Assembly: GCF_009720145.1 (NCBI RefSeq)
Contig: NZ_CP046253.1
Span: forward strand, 868,001 to 932,000
Reading direction: 5' to 3'
DNA from: Sphingobium sp. CAP-1
GTDB taxonomy: Bacteria; Pseudomonadota; Alphaproteobacteria; Sphingomonadales; Sphingomonadaceae
DNA: 64,000 bases
The notes below the pieces were generated by a model. The model was not told where the DNA came from. It did not search any database and saw nothing but the letters and a program-made list of their open reading frames with translations. Below are positions 8,239 to 17,600 of this stretch, piece after piece (position 1 is the stretch's first letter; every line of letters begins with the position of its first letter). A program made the translations under genes and the position numbers.

Positions 8239-9149
8239 AGCGGCCAGCTTCCCTTATGCGCCAGCATCACGTCGCGCAGGCTTTTGGGCTTGCAGCCGGT
8301 GATCTTCTCCACCCAGTCGGTCTTTTCCGCGAAATAGCCTTCGCGGATCGACTGGCCGAATGTCACCATATCGTCACTGGACCAGGGGATCGGGCCATCC
8401 GGCACGATATCCGATGCATGGCGCGGCGCGCCCAGCGCATCGAAATAGGCGAACATCGCGTCGTCATCGACCGCTTCAACGACGATCGACTTGCCGGCGA
8501 TCTCGCTTGCCAGCGCCATCGCCTGCGGAATCGTGATGAGGTCGGGACCGGTCAGCACATAGGCGCGATTCTCGTGTCCTGCCTGCGTCAGCACGCCCAC
8601 GGCGGTCGCGACACAATCGTCGCGGCTGACAAAGGCGACCGGCCCGTCGCCGCAATTGTCGGGCTTGCCGCCCGCCATCAACGCCGGAATCGTCATCGGC
8701 CCGGCGATCGCCTCGGCATATTGGCTGTCGCGCAAATGGGTCCAGGCCGCGCCGGACGCTTCGATAATCTCCTCGGTCGCGCGGTGGTCATGCTTGACGA
8801 TCGCCGGATTGCCCGGTGCATCGGCGGCGATGATCGAGGTGTAGACGATATGATTCACACCAGCCGCAACCGCGGCCTCGACCGCATGGCGATGCTGGCC
8901 GACGCGGGTGCCGACACGCGCGGTGCTGATCAGCAGCATCTTTTCGCCCCCGGCCATCGCGGCGGGCAGGCTGGCCGGATCGTCGAAATCGGCGAAGCGC
9001 ACATCCGCGCCGCGCGCCGCCAGATCGGCCAGCTTCGCCGGCGTCCGGGTCAGCAATATCGCGTCCTGCGGCGCAACCGTCTCCAGCAGCAGCTCCGCCG
9101 CCGCGCGGCCGAACGATCCCGAAGCGCCTGAAATGATGATCTTCCCCAT
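8235..9149 (-). CDS. NmrA/QorB-type NAD(P)-binding reductase
   Basis: This 304-residue atypical short-chain dehydrogenase of the NmrA/QOR2 group probably reduces a quinone or unsaturated carbonyl compound. It begins MGKIIISGASGSFG, with the glycine-rich NAD(P) motif at residues 7-13, followed by LLISTARVG and VYTSIIAAD, as in E. coli QorB. Start ATG 9149 follows a GAGAGGA site; an in-frame start 14 codons earlier has none. It is the first gene of an operon with the PQQ dehydrogenase (GTGA overlap) and the GMC oxidase. It is divergent from an NTF2-fold protein across a TAACGAATGTTA site. The role in the pathway is unknown. Confidence 0.87.
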   Translation of the reverse strand: MGKIIISGASGSFGRAAAELLLETVAPQDAILLTRTPAKLADLAARGADVRFADFDDPASLPAAMAGGEKMLLISTARVGTRVGQHRHAVEAAVAAGVNHIVYTSIIAADAPGNPAIVKHDHRATEEIIEASGAAWTHLRDSQYAEAIAGPMTIPALMAGGKPDNCGDGPVAFVSRDDCVATAVGVLTQAGHENRAYVLTGPDLITIPQAMALASEIAGKSIVVEAVDDDAMFAYFDALGAPRHASDIVPDGPIPWSSDDMVTFGQSIREGYFAEKTDWVEKITGCKPKSLRDVMLAHKGSWPL

Positions 9150-9193
9150 GCGTCCTCTCGCTTGCATGATGTCTCGTCTTGTTGCAGACAATC

Positions 9194-9205
9194 CTAACGA
9201 ATGTT
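9194..9205. promoter_or_regulatory. Operator A, site 3, degenerate (TAAC-GAAT-GTTA)
   Basis: TAAC and GTTA arms with the same four-base spacing as the other operator A sites, but the centre is GAAT instead of GATC. It lies midway between divergent starts (45 bases to the reductase at 9149, 41 bases to the NTF2-fold gene at 9246), which supports a real regulatory role. Confidence 0.55.
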
Positions 9206-9245
9206 ATTATTGCGTCAAGAGACACAAGCAAGGAGAGTGACTATC

Positions 9246-9743
9246 ATGCCTTCCCTTCCGATCGAGGACCGGATCGCGCTGCAAGACCTGATCGCCGCCT
9301 ATAGCTGGGCGCTCGACACCGGCGATGTCGACGAACTGGTCGCCTGCTTCACGCCCGACGCGCGCATGGTGGAAGAGGTGTTCGACGATCCCGACATCTG
9401 GGAAGGGCATGAGGGGATTCGCGGCATTGCCGAACATTATCGCAATGCGCCCGGCTTTCCCGGCCGCCAGCATCATGTGACCCAGACCCAATATCGCGCT
9501 CAAGAGGATGGCAGTTGCACGATGCGCTCCTTTGCCTTCGTGACCGAGTGCGAGGGCGAGCCGCCCTATCTGCTGCGCTTCGCCGGATGGTATGACGATC
9601 ATGCGGTCAAGGGCGCGGACGGCCAGTGGCGCTTCCATCGCCGCACCGTGCGGTTGTGGGATGGCGAGGTGCTGAAGAATTTCCCCGGTCGCGGGGAATG
9701 GGTGCCGCGTAAGCGGCCGGAATCGCTGATTATACGGCGGTAA
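9246..9743 (+). CDS. SnoaL-like NTF2-fold protein
   Basis: This 165-residue protein has the SnoaL_4 pattern: an N-terminal helix (IEDRIALQDLIAAYSWALDT), DELVACFTPDAR, WEGHEGIRGIAEHY, the HHVTQTQY segment and RWRFHRRTVR-like C-terminal strands (here QWRFHRRTVRLWDGEV). Such folds act as cyclases, dehydratases, isomerases or lyases. ATG 9246 follows AAGGAGAG. It faces the NmrA/PQQ/GMC operon across operator A. LdpA and LsdE, which remove the gamma carbon of beta-1 lignin dimers to yield stilbenes in sphingomonads, are NTF2-fold enzymes, so a lyase acting before the stilbene-type oxygenase is an attractive hypothesis. No catalytic residue can be assigned by eye. Confidence 0.85.
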   Translation: MPSLPIEDRIALQDLIAAYSWALDTGDVDELVACFTPDARMVEEVFDDPDIWEGHEGIRGIAEHYRNAPGFPGRQHHVTQTQYRAQEDGSCTMRSFAFVTECEGEPPYLLRFAGWYDDHAVKGADGQWRFHRRTVRLWDGEVLKNFPGRGEWVPRKRPESLIIRR

Positions 9744-9761
9744 TTGAGGCGCCGGACTTTA

Positions 9762-9801
9762 GCGCTGTTCGGTCGAGACAGGCGTCTCGGTCGAACAGCG
9801 C
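9762..9801. terminator. Bidirectional hairpin between convergent genes
   Basis: Arms 9762-9779 and 9784-9801 (CTGTTCGGTCGAGAC pairing with GTCTCGGTCGAACAG, two G-T wobbles) close on an AGGC loop. It lies between the NTF2-fold gene and the convergent 169-residue gene. No long T-run is present. Confidence 0.65.
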
Positions 9802-9816
9802 GAACGGAGTTGTGAA

Positions 9817-10326
9817 TCAGCGGCGGACCATCACCCAACTCAGCGCGGGCATGACCCGGCTATCGGGCGCGACGGCGCATTGCCCGATCTTGTCCAGCGC
9901 CAAGTCGGCAAGGGCTTCAGGCCATGCCGCATCGGACAGTTGTGCCAACGCAGCAACGCGCGCACCGTCCGACGCACAATGCGCCGTCATCCGCCCATCC
10001 GCGCCATGCCGCACCAGCGCCACGCGGCGATAGCCCGCCTCCGCCGCAATCTCTCCAACCAGCAGTTCATCGCTTCGCCGCGTCACCGCGAAGATCGCCG
10101 CTGGCGATAGCGCGAGCCAATCGCGCATCTGCCGCACCCGGTCGCCCTCCAGCGCGACGGACTGCCCGCCCAGCAATCGCACGCGCGCGGCAAAGCGCCG
10201 GCCGGCCGCCAGCCCCGCATCATGCAGCAGCAGCGGCAGCGTCGCCGCTTCCGCCCGCCCGCCCGCCAAAGTCGCCGACACCACGGCCGCACTCGCCAGA
10301 AAGCCCCGTCGCGACAGGCCGCTCAT
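9817..10326 (-). CDS. Exported protein of unknown function with twin-arginine-like signal
   Basis: I do not recognise this 169-residue protein. It begins MSGLSRRGFLASAAVVSATLAGGRAEA, a twin-arginine-like export signal (SRRGFLA) with a cleavage site near residue 27. The mature part is an alpha/beta protein of about 140 residues rich in Ala and Arg, with no visible cofactor motif; a single Cys lies in TAHCASDG. Its ATG overlaps the cytochrome c stop by four bases (ATGA), so it is the third gene of a flavoprotein-cytochrome operon. A folded-export signal beside a periplasmic flavocytochrome suggests an assembly or accessory role, but this is only context. Confidence 0.8.
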   Translation of the reverse strand: MSGLSRRGFLASAAVVSATLAGGRAEAATLPLLLHDAGLAAGRRFAARVRLLGGQSVALEGDRVRQMRDWLALSPAAIFAVTRRSDELLVGEIAAEAGYRRVALVRHGADGRMTAHCASDGARVAALAQLSDAAWPEALADLALDKIGQCAVAPDSRVMPALSWVMVRR

Positions 10327-10718
10327 GACTTGGCCCCCTTCGCCAGATGCTGCGCGATCAGTTGCAACTCCGCATCGCTCACCTCGCCGCGCGGGATGGC
10401 GGGCATATTGCCGATCCCCATCCGCGCCGCCTGCACCACATAGTCGGCGGTCAGGTCGGTGCGCTTTTCCAGCAGCGGCTGATCGGCCCGCCGCGCCAGC
10501 AGCCCCGTCCCCATGCCGCCCGGCCCATGGCACATGGCGCATTTTTCCAGATAAAGCCGCTCGCCCGGCCCGGCCGCAGGCCGCGACGATAGGGTTTCCG
10601 GCGCAGGCAAGGGTGGTGGTCCCTTGGATGCATCAGCCGGCGCCTCCGTCGCGCGGCCACAGGCGGCACCGGCCAGCAACAGCATGGCGCCGGTCAGCGC
10701 GATCATCCCCCGGCGCAT
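10323..10718 (-). CDS. Small c-type cytochrome, lipoprotein; probable electron acceptor of the flavoprotein
   Basis: This 131-residue protein has a lipoprotein signal (LLLAGAAC) and one haem c site (CAMCHGPGG), with a probable axial Met in GIGNMPAIPRGE. Cytochrome subunits of this size pair with VAO/4-cresol-dehydrogenase flavoproteins (PchC with PchF, EhyA with EhyB). It lies immediately downstream of such a flavoprotein with a one-base TGATG overlap, which argues for a two-subunit flavocytochrome. It would pass electrons from the oxidised phenol to the respiratory chain. Confidence 0.88.
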   Translation of the reverse strand: MRRGMIALTGAMLLLAGAACGRATEAPADASKGPPPLPAPETLSSRPAAGPGERLYLEKCAMCHGPGGMGTGLLARRADQPLLEKRTDLTADYVVQAARMGIGNMPAIPRGEVSDAELQLIAQHLAKGAKS

Positions 10719-12268
10719 CAGCCCTGCCCTCCTGCACGGCTGGTCGGCCAGATGCCGCTCTTGCCCGGCGCGATGATCCCCTTTGGGTCGAGTGCGTCCT
10801 TCACCTTGCGGTTGAGCTGCCCCAGCGCGCCCTTGTTATAATCATAGGTGCCGGCGACCGCGTCCATATAGTCGAGATGGGTGCGATATTCGCCATAGCC
10901 CTGAGCCTTGGCGTCGGCGATCAGATGCCTAAGGAAGGGATCGACGCGGCCCATCATCTCCGGGTCGTCCTTGTTGATCAGCACGGCGTTGACATTGATG
11001 AGGTGGCGCTCGCCAAAGGCGAAGCTGGCCTGATAATCCATGCCATATTCCTTGTAGCGGGCGTAGGTGCGCTGGAACTGCGCCTGCGCCGCCGCGCCCG
11101 ATTGCGGCAATATGGGCGAGAAGCCGATATGGCCGCCGCGCCCGCCATGCCAGTTGGCGTTCTGCATCGGCATAGTCAGCGGCGTGCCGGTCCAGCCGGT
11201 CGCCTCCAGCGGCTCACCCGTTTTCCAGACCGTGGGGCGCAGCGACAGGGGTTTGAGCTTGCTCAGTTCCTGCTCCAGGATCGCATAGGCGGCCTTGTTG
11301 ACGGTTTCCCGGCCATAGAGGCGCAGGCTAACCCCCCACCAGCCGACATGGAATTTCTTGCGGATCGCGGCGATTACATCGTCGGGCAGCGCGCCGGGCT
11401 TGTCGGTCCATTGATCGCGCGTCGTCACCACGGCGGCCGCGCGCAGCCAGTTGCCGATCGTCGGCGACTGCTGCAACAGCCCCTCGCGCCGCAACGGCGC
11501 GATCACGTCGATCAGCGGCCCCAGATCCTCCGGCCGGTCGAACTCCAGATCCATGCCCATCAGCGATTCCGGCGCGGGCATCAGCCACAGCCCCATCTTG
11601 GTGACGATGCCGAAATTGGACTGGACGAACATCTGGTCCCAACCGGGGCCGAAGCCGAAGCGATAGAGCTGCCAGGTCGGCGCGTCGTCAAGCGCGCCCA
11701 TGCCGGTGCGCACCACCAGCCCATCGGCCATCACCGCCTCTATGCCGCAGATGCGGGTCGCATGTTCGCCATAGGGCGTATAGCCCATGCCCCGGTCCAG
11801 CGCGTTGCCGACCACCGATCCCCAGCTATTGCCCGGCACCGACAGCCAGTGTTTCATGCCCTTCGATTTCAGGAAGTCGTAGAGATCGTAGAAGCCGACC
11901 CCCGGCTCCAGCAGCACCGTGCCGTTCGCCTCGTCATAGTCGATCTTCTTCATCCGGCTGAGGTCCAGCACCACCGATCCCGCCAGTAAGGGCGCGGAAC
12001 CGCCATAGCCCAGATTCTTGCCGCGACTGATCGGCCAGAGCGCCACGCCACGCTCCGAAGCGATGCGGACGATCGCCTGAATCTCTTCCACCGTGGCAGG
12101 AGCGACCGCACCGGCGGGATGATGACCCGCGTCGTCGATGGCGAACTTGTCCTGATAGCTCGCCTGATCCGCTTCCTCGAAAAAGACATGATCCTTGCCG
12201 ACAATCGCCGCAAATGCGGCAATCGTGGCGGGCGCGATTCGCTCCGCTATCCTGCCCTTCCCATCCAT
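10718..12268 (-). CDS. VAO/4-cresol-dehydrogenase-type FAD phenol oxidoreductase
   Basis: This 516-residue flavoprotein of the vanillyl-alcohol-oxidase family oxidises the benzylic or allylic position of a para-substituted phenol. The FAD_binding_4 domain has SRGKNLGYGGSAP (81-93) and SVPGNSWGSVVGNALDRGMGYTPYGEH (about 143-169), close to VAO. His380 in GGHIGFSP occupies the place of the FAD-linked His of VAO and eugenol oxidase, whereas 4-cresol dehydrogenase uses Tyr. The start ATG 12268 follows GAGGTGAG. With its cytochrome partner it resembles eugenol hydroxylase (EhyAB) or 4-alkylphenol hydroxylases. An 18-bp operator A palindrome lies 33 bases upstream. The substrate is probably a 4-allyl, 4-propyl or 4-hydroxymethyl guaiacol (inferred). 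Confidence 0.92.
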   Translation of the reverse strand: MDGKGRIAERIAPATIAAFAAIVGKDHVFFEEADQASYQDKFAIDDAGHHPAGAVAPATVEEIQAIVRIASERGVALWPISRGKNLGYGGSAPLLAGSVVLDLSRMKKIDYDEANGTVLLEPGVGFYDLYDFLKSKGMKHWLSVPGNSWGSVVGNALDRGMGYTPYGEHATRICGIEAVMADGLVVRTGMGALDDAPTWQLYRFGFGPGWDQMFVQSNFGIVTKMGLWLMPAPESLMGMDLEFDRPEDLGPLIDVIAPLRREGLLQQSPTIGNWLRAAAVVTTRDQWTDKPGALPDDVIAAIRKKFHVGWWGVSLRLYGRETVNKAAYAILEQELSKLKPLSLRPTVWKTGEPLEATGWTGTPLTMPMQNANWHGGRGGHIGFSPILPQSGAAAQAQFQRTYARYKEYGMDYQASFAFGERHLINVNAVLINKDDPEMMGRVDPFLRHLIADAKAQGYGEYRTHLDYMDAVAGTYDYNKGALGQLNRKVKDALDPKGIIAPGKSGIWPTSRAGGQG

Positions 12269-12301
12269 CTCACCTCGCTTCGCCGGTCGCGCCGGCTTAT
12301 T

Positions 12302-12319
12302 TAATAACGATCGTTATTA
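12302..12319. promoter_or_regulatory. Operator A, site 4 (TAATAACGATCGTTATTA)
   Basis: The longest operator A copy is a perfect 18-bp palindrome. It lies 33 bases upstream of the VAO-type gene and 101 bases upstream of ferB, so it probably controls the flavocytochrome operon. Confidence 0.8.
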
Positions 12320-12385
12320 TTCAAAGGCACAGCGAGCTTGTCAAGCGATCCGGCAAAAAGCACTTGCCTGCATCCCGCATCAAAT

Positions 12386-12402
12386 TGTATGCCAATCATA
12401 CA
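12386..12402. promoter_or_regulatory. Operator B, site 1 (TGTATG-CCAAT-CATACA)
   Basis: Perfect 6-bp inverted repeat with a 5-bp spacer, ending six bases before the AGGAG site of ferB. Related sites (TGTRYS-N5-SRYACA) precede the aromatic-acid transporter, the acyl-CoA synthetase and the marR/aldehyde dehydrogenase pair. Confidence 0.75.
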
Positions 12403-12420
12403 TATCGCAGGAGCAGGATG

Positions 12421-13257
12421 ATGGAAGATCAGGATGTCGTATCGGTGCAGGTCGAAAACCGCATCGCCTGGGTGAATTTCGCTCGCCCGGCCAAGCGCAA
12501 TGCGATGAGCCCGACGCTCAACCGGCGCATGATGGAGGTACTGGACGAACTGGAATATCGCGACGATGTCGGCGTTCTGGTGCTGGGCGGCGAGGGTACG
12601 GCCTGGTCCGCGGGCATGGACCTGAAGGAATATTTTCGTGAAACCGAAGCGCAGGGGCTGCGCGGCGTGCGCAAGTCGCAGGCCGAAAGCTATGGCTGGT
12701 TCCGCCGCCTGCGCTGGTATCAGAAGCCGACCATTGCCATGGTCAATGGCTGGTGTTTCGGCGGCGGCTTCGGCCCGCTCTTCGCCTGCGACCTCGCCAT
12801 CTGCGCGGATGAGGCGCAATTTGGCCTGTCCGAAATCAACTGGGGTATATTGCCCGGCGGCGGCGTGACCAAGGTGGTGGTCGACCTGCTCCCCATGCGC
12901 GACGCAATGTGGCTGACGCTGACCGGCGACCTGATCGATGGCCAGGCGGCGGCGGCGATGCGGCTGGTCAATGAAAGCGTGCCGCTGGACCAGCTCAAGA
13001 CGCGGACGACCCAGGTCGCGGAAATGCTGCTGAACAAGAATCCGGTGGCGCTCAAATTCGCCAAGGACGCCGTCCGCCGCGTCGGCACCATGACCTATGA
13101 CGAGGCGGAGGATTATCTGGTGCGGATGCAGGAAGCCGCCAACTTCCATGACAAGAGCGAAGGCCGCAAGGAAGGTATCCGCCAGTTCATTGACGAAAAG
13201 AGCTACAAGCCGGGTCTGGGCGCCTATGACTTGAGCAAGGCCAAGACCCCGGCCTGA
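12421..13257 (+). CDS. ferB: Hydroxycinnamoyl-CoA (feruloyl-CoA) hydratase-lyase
   Basis: This 278-residue crotonase-fold enzyme hydrates feruloyl- or p-coumaroyl-CoA and splits it to vanillin or 4-hydroxybenzaldehyde plus acetyl-CoA. It carries the HCHL signatures RPAKRNAMSPTLNR, SAGMDLKEYFRE (63-74), TIAMVNGWCFGGGF and FGLSEINWGI, where Glu138 matches the catalytic Glu143 of Pseudomonas HCHL. The tail DEKSYKPGLGAYDLSK is also family-typical. Two ATGs adjoin (12418, 12421); the second has AGGAG at the better spacing of seven. Operator B lies directly upstream. The acyl-CoA synthetase it needs is not adjacent; the best candidate is at 31493-33625 and shares the operator motif. Confidence 0.93.
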   Translation: MEDQDVVSVQVENRIAWVNFARPAKRNAMSPTLNRRMMEVLDELEYRDDVGVLVLGGEGTAWSAGMDLKEYFRETEAQGLRGVRKSQAESYGWFRRLRWYQKPTIAMVNGWCFGGGFGPLFACDLAICADEAQFGLSEINWGILPGGGVTKVVVDLLPMRDAMWLTLTGDLIDGQAAAAMRLVNESVPLDQLKTRTTQVAEMLLNKNPVALKFAKDAVRRVGTMTYDEAEDYLVRMQEAANFHDKSEGRKEGIRQFIDEKSYKPGLGAYDLSKAKTPA

Positions 13258-13270
13258 CAACTGACAGGAT

Positions 13271-13302
13271 GGATGGGGTCAGGCCGCAGCCTGCCCCCAT
13301 CC
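13271..13302. terminator. Bidirectional terminator hairpin
   Basis: GGATGGGGTCAGGC and GCCTGCCCCCATCC form a 14-bp stem with one mismatch and a four-base loop. It lies between ferB and the convergent efflux gene and overlaps the last codons of the latter. Confidence 0.6.
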
Positions 13303-14688
13303 TCCGCCCAGCGACCGGAACAGGTCGACCTGCGCGAACGACACCGCTCGCGTCGCCATCGCCAGATCCGCCTCGGCACTGGCCAGGGTTCTCTGCGCGT
13401 CCAGCACAGTCAGGAAATCGATCTGGCCTTCCCGCTGCCGGGCAAGGCTGATCCGGGCGGCACGCGCCGCTTCGTCCCGCGCGGCGCCCAGCGTCTGCGC
13501 CCGCTCGATCGCATGGGCATAGGCAGACAAAGCACGTTCTGTCTCCTCCAGCGCCAGCAACACCGTGCCATCGAAGGTCGCGAGCGAGGCCGCGCCGTCC
13601 GCCTTCGCCGCGCCGATACGGGCGCGAATGGCCTCCTGATTAGGGAAGGCCCAGTTGATGAGCGGCCCCAGCACCCAATTCAATGGCCCGCCGCCCAGCA
13701 GATTGCCGCCGTTCAGCGCCGTCGTGCCGACCGATCCACCCAGCGTGATACGGGGATAGAGGTCCGCCGTCGCCACGCCGATCCGCGCCGTGTCCGCCGC
13801 CAGCCGCCGCTCGGCCGCCCGTATATCGGGCCGCCGTGCGAGCAGCGCCTGACCGTCGCCGACCGGAATGGGTTGCGACAGTTGCGGCGTGCGGGTCGCC
13901 GTGCGCACCGTCTGTGGCAACGCCTGCGGCGTGCGGCCAGTCAGCGTGGCCAGCCGGAACAAGGCCGCGTCCCGAGCGGCCAGCAACGCCGGGATCGCCG
14001 CCTTCTGCTGTTCCCGAAGTGTCGTGACGCGGATCAGGTCGAGCCGGTCCGAGCGGCCCGCTTCGAACCGCGCGCCAGTGATCCGCACCGACTGGTCGAG
14101 CAGGCCCACGGTCCGCTCGGCCACCGCCAGCCGCTCGGCCGTGGCGGTCACATCCAGATAGGCGCGCACCGTATCGGCGATCACCGCCACGCGCACCCCG
14201 TCCGCATCGGCCTGCGCCGCCGCCAGATCGCCGCGCGCCGCTTCCACGCCGCGCTTCACCCGGCCGAACAGGTCAACCTCATAACTGATGTCGATACCGC
14301 CATCGAGGACAGTGTTTTCCCGATCGGCGAACTGCGTCACCGCTTGCGATGTGTGCTGGCGGACGACCGACGCGCCAATGCTGGTCTGCGGCAGACGATC
14401 GGACTTCGCCCCGCGCAGCGTCGCCCGCGCCCGCTCGATCCGTGCCACCGCGACACGAATGTCGGTATTGGCCGCCAGCGCGTCCGTCACCATCCCGTCG
14501 AGCAACGGATCGCCATAGAGCGTCCACCAGCGATCCTGCACGGCGGCGGTGCTGACCGCCGGGCTTGCCGTTCCGATGAAAGGAGCAGCGGCCGTGGTCG
14601 GGGTGGCAGGTACCCGGTAGTCCGGCCCGGCGGCGCAGGCCGTGAGCGCACTGGCGCCGAGCAGCAGGGTCATGAAATTGCGTGTCAT
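13279..14688 (-). CDS. RND efflux outer-membrane channel lipoprotein (NodT/OprM family)
   Basis: This 469-residue protein is the outer-membrane exit duct of a tripartite efflux pump. The lipoprotein signal ends SALTAC, followed by AAGPDYRVP, the usual NodT-type start. Two OEP repeats follow, with NTDIRVAVARIERARA, SYEVDLFGRVKRGVEAARGDL and LFRLATLTG. ATG 14688 is preceded by AGGA at eight bases; an in-frame ATG at 14703 would overlap the pump stop by four bases and remains possible. It is the last gene of the operon 19649 to 13279. Confidence 0.93.
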   Translation of the reverse strand: MTRNFMTLLLGASALTACAAGPDYRVPATPTTAAAPFIGTASPAVSTAAVQDRWWTLYGDPLLDGMVTDALAANTDIRVAVARIERARATLRGAKSDRLPQTSIGASVVRQHTSQAVTQFADRENTVLDGGIDISYEVDLFGRVKRGVEAARGDLAAAQADADGVRVAVIADTVRAYLDVTATAERLAVAERTVGLLDQSVRITGARFEAGRSDRLDLIRVTTLREQQKAAIPALLAARDAALFRLATLTGRTPQALPQTVRTATRTPQLSQPIPVGDGQALLARRPDIRAAERRLAADTARIGVATADLYPRITLGGSVGTTALNGGNLLGGGPLNWVLGPLINWAFPNQEAIRARIGAAKADGAASLATFDGTVLLALEETERALSAYAHAIERAQTLGAARDEAARAARISLARQREGQIDFLTVLDAQRTLASAEADLAMATRAVSFAQVDLFRSLGGGWGQAAA

Positions 14689-14699
14689 GTCTCTATTCC

Positions 14700-17600
14700 T
14701 CATTCGGCCGGCTGCAATGCAGGCTCGGTTTCCGCGCGCCGGCGACGGGCGAAACGGTCGCCCAGCGCGCGGCACACGACATAGAAAGTGGGGGTGAACA
14801 GCAGGCCGAAGGCGGTGACACCGGCCATGCCGAAAAAGACCGCCGTACCTAGCGCCTGCCGCAGTTCCGCGCCGGCCCCGGTCGCAATCACGAGCGGCAC
14901 CGCGCCCAGGATGAAGGCAAAGCTGGTCATCAGGATCGGGCGCAAGCGGGTTTGCGCCGCCTGAACCGCCGCCTCGACCGGCGACAGCCCCTGCTCCTCT
15001 TCCGCCTGCTTGGCGAATTCCACCACAAGGATGGCGTTCTTCGCAGCCAGGGCGATCAGCACGACCAGACCGATCTGGGTCAGGATATTATTATCCATTC
15101 CCCGCAGGTTCACGCCCAACATGGCAGCGAACAGGCACATCGGCACGATCAGGATGATCGACAGCGGCAGCGTCAGGCTTTCATATTGCGCCGCCAGCAC
15201 CAGAAAGACGAAGAATACCGCCATGCCGAACACCAGCCCGGCGGTATTGCCGGCGATCTTCTGCTGATAGGCGACCCCCGTCCACTCCGCGCCATAACCG
15301 GCCGGTGCGGCGTCGGCCAGCTTCTCCATCGTGCTGAGCGACTGGCCCGACGAATAGCCCGGCGCCGTGTCGCCGTCTATCTCCACCGCCGGCAGCAGAT
15401 TGTAGCGGACCACGCGATAGGGACCGGTCTTGTCCTTGAAGGTCGAAACGGAACCGATCGGCACCATCTGGCCGCTGTTCGACCGGGTCTTGAGGTTCGC
15501 GATATCCGCCACCGTGCCACGATGATCGGCATCGGCCTGCGCGGTCACGCGATAGGTGCGGCCCAGCAGGTTGAAGTCGTTGACGAAGGCCGACCCCAGA
15601 TAGACCTGCATCGCTTCGAAGATGCGTTCGGGCGGCACACCCAGCAGATCGGCCTTGCGCCGGTCGACATCGGCATAGACGCGCGGCGTACCAACGTCGA
15701 ACAGGGTATAGACCATCGACAGGCTGGGGGACTGGTTCGCCTTGGCGATCATCTCCTGCGCGACTTTGTTGAGTTCGGCGTAACCGCGATCCTCGCGATC
15801 CTCCAACATCATGCGATAGCCGCCGGCCGAACCGATACCCTGGATGAGTGGCGGGGGAACGAGCAGGATGCGCGCCTTGTCATAGCCGGCGACGGCCTTG
15901 TTCGCCTGCTCCATGATAGCAGCATAGGTGACGCCTTCCTTCTTGCGTTCCGCAAAGCTCTTGAACGGGAAGTAGATCGCCGCACTGTTGGGCGCCTGCG
16001 TCTGCGAAGGACCGTGGAAGCCGGCGAACATCACCGCACCGCGCAGCCCCTTGATCGGCAGGATTTTCGCCGCGACCTCACGCGCCACCTTGTCGGTGCG
16101 TTCGAGCGACGCGCCAGACGGCAACTGCACGACCGCCAGGAAATAACCCTGATCCTGCGCCGGAATGAAGCCGCCGGGTGTCACCCAGAAGAGGGCGATG
16201 GTGGCGGCGATCAGGCCGGAATAGGTCAGCAGCATCTTCTTGGGACGGGCCACGAGGAAGCGGGTGAGGCGGCCATAGCCCGCGCTCATCCGGTCGAAGC
16301 CATGGTTGAAGGCATCGACCAGCACGCCCAGCTTCTGCCGCCAGATCGGATCGCCGCTGCGATCGCGGGGACCATGTTTGGCGTGCAACAGTCGCGCGGC
16401 GGCGGCCGGCGACAAAGTCAGCGACAGGATCAGCGAGATGATCGTCGCGGTCGAGATGGTGACGGCGAACTGCTGATAGAAGGCGCCGGAAATGCCAGTG
16501 ATGAACAAAGTCGGCACGAACACCGCGCACAACACCAGCACGATGGCGACAAGCGCGGTCGACACCTCATCCATGGACGTGCGCGCCGCCTCCAGCGGTG
16601 ACATGCCCTGTTCGATATTCCGCTCGACATTCTCGACCACGACGATGGCGTCGTCGACGACGATGCCGATGGCGAGGACCAGGCCAAAGAGCGACAGATT
16701 GTTGAGGCTATAGCCAAGCCCCGCCAGAATCGCTGCCGTGCCGATCAGCGACACGGGAATGGCGATGATCGGGATGATCGCCGCGCGCCAGTTCTGCAAG
16801 AAAACCAGAATGACCAGCACGACCAGCAATACCGCCTCGATCAGCGTGTGATAGACCGCGTCGATCGACTGGCTGATGAATTCGGTCGGGTTATAGATGA
16901 CGCTATATTCCAGCCCCTTGGGGAAGCGTTTGGACAGGCCATCCATCTCCGCCTTCACCTTTTCCGCGGCGTCGAGCGCGTTGGAGCCGGGCCGCTGCAT
17001 CACCGCGATGACCACGGTAGGCTTGTTCGACAAATAGGTGTTGATGCCATAATCCTGCGCGCCCAGTTCAACGCGCGCCACGTCGGCGACGCGAACCTGT
17101 CGGCCGTCGGCATCGGTGCGGATGACGATGTCGGAAAATTGCTCCGGCGTGGTCAGGCGGCCCTGCATCTCGACGCCGAGCTGGAAGGCTTCGCCGCGAT
17201 CATAGGGCGGCTGACCAATCGAGCCGGCCGACACCTGAACATTCTGGGCCCGCAACGCCGAGACGATCTCGCCCGCGGTCAGATCCAGCGCGGCGGCGCG
17301 ATCGGGATCAATCCAGACCCGCATCGCATAGTCGCGCGAGCCGAACAGTTGCACGTCACCCACACCGTCGAGGCGGGCGAGGCGATCGCGCACCTGTGTC
17401 AGCGCATAGTTGGACAGATAGTTGCGATCGAACGTCCCGTCGGGCGATTGCAGGTTCACGACCATCAGAAATTCAGGCGTGGTCTTGCGGGTGACGACAC
17501 CCAGCCGCTGCACTTCCTCAGGCAGTCGCGGGATGGCGACGGCGACGCGGTTCTGCACCAGCACCTGCGCGGCATCCAGATCGGTGCCGACCTTGAAGGT

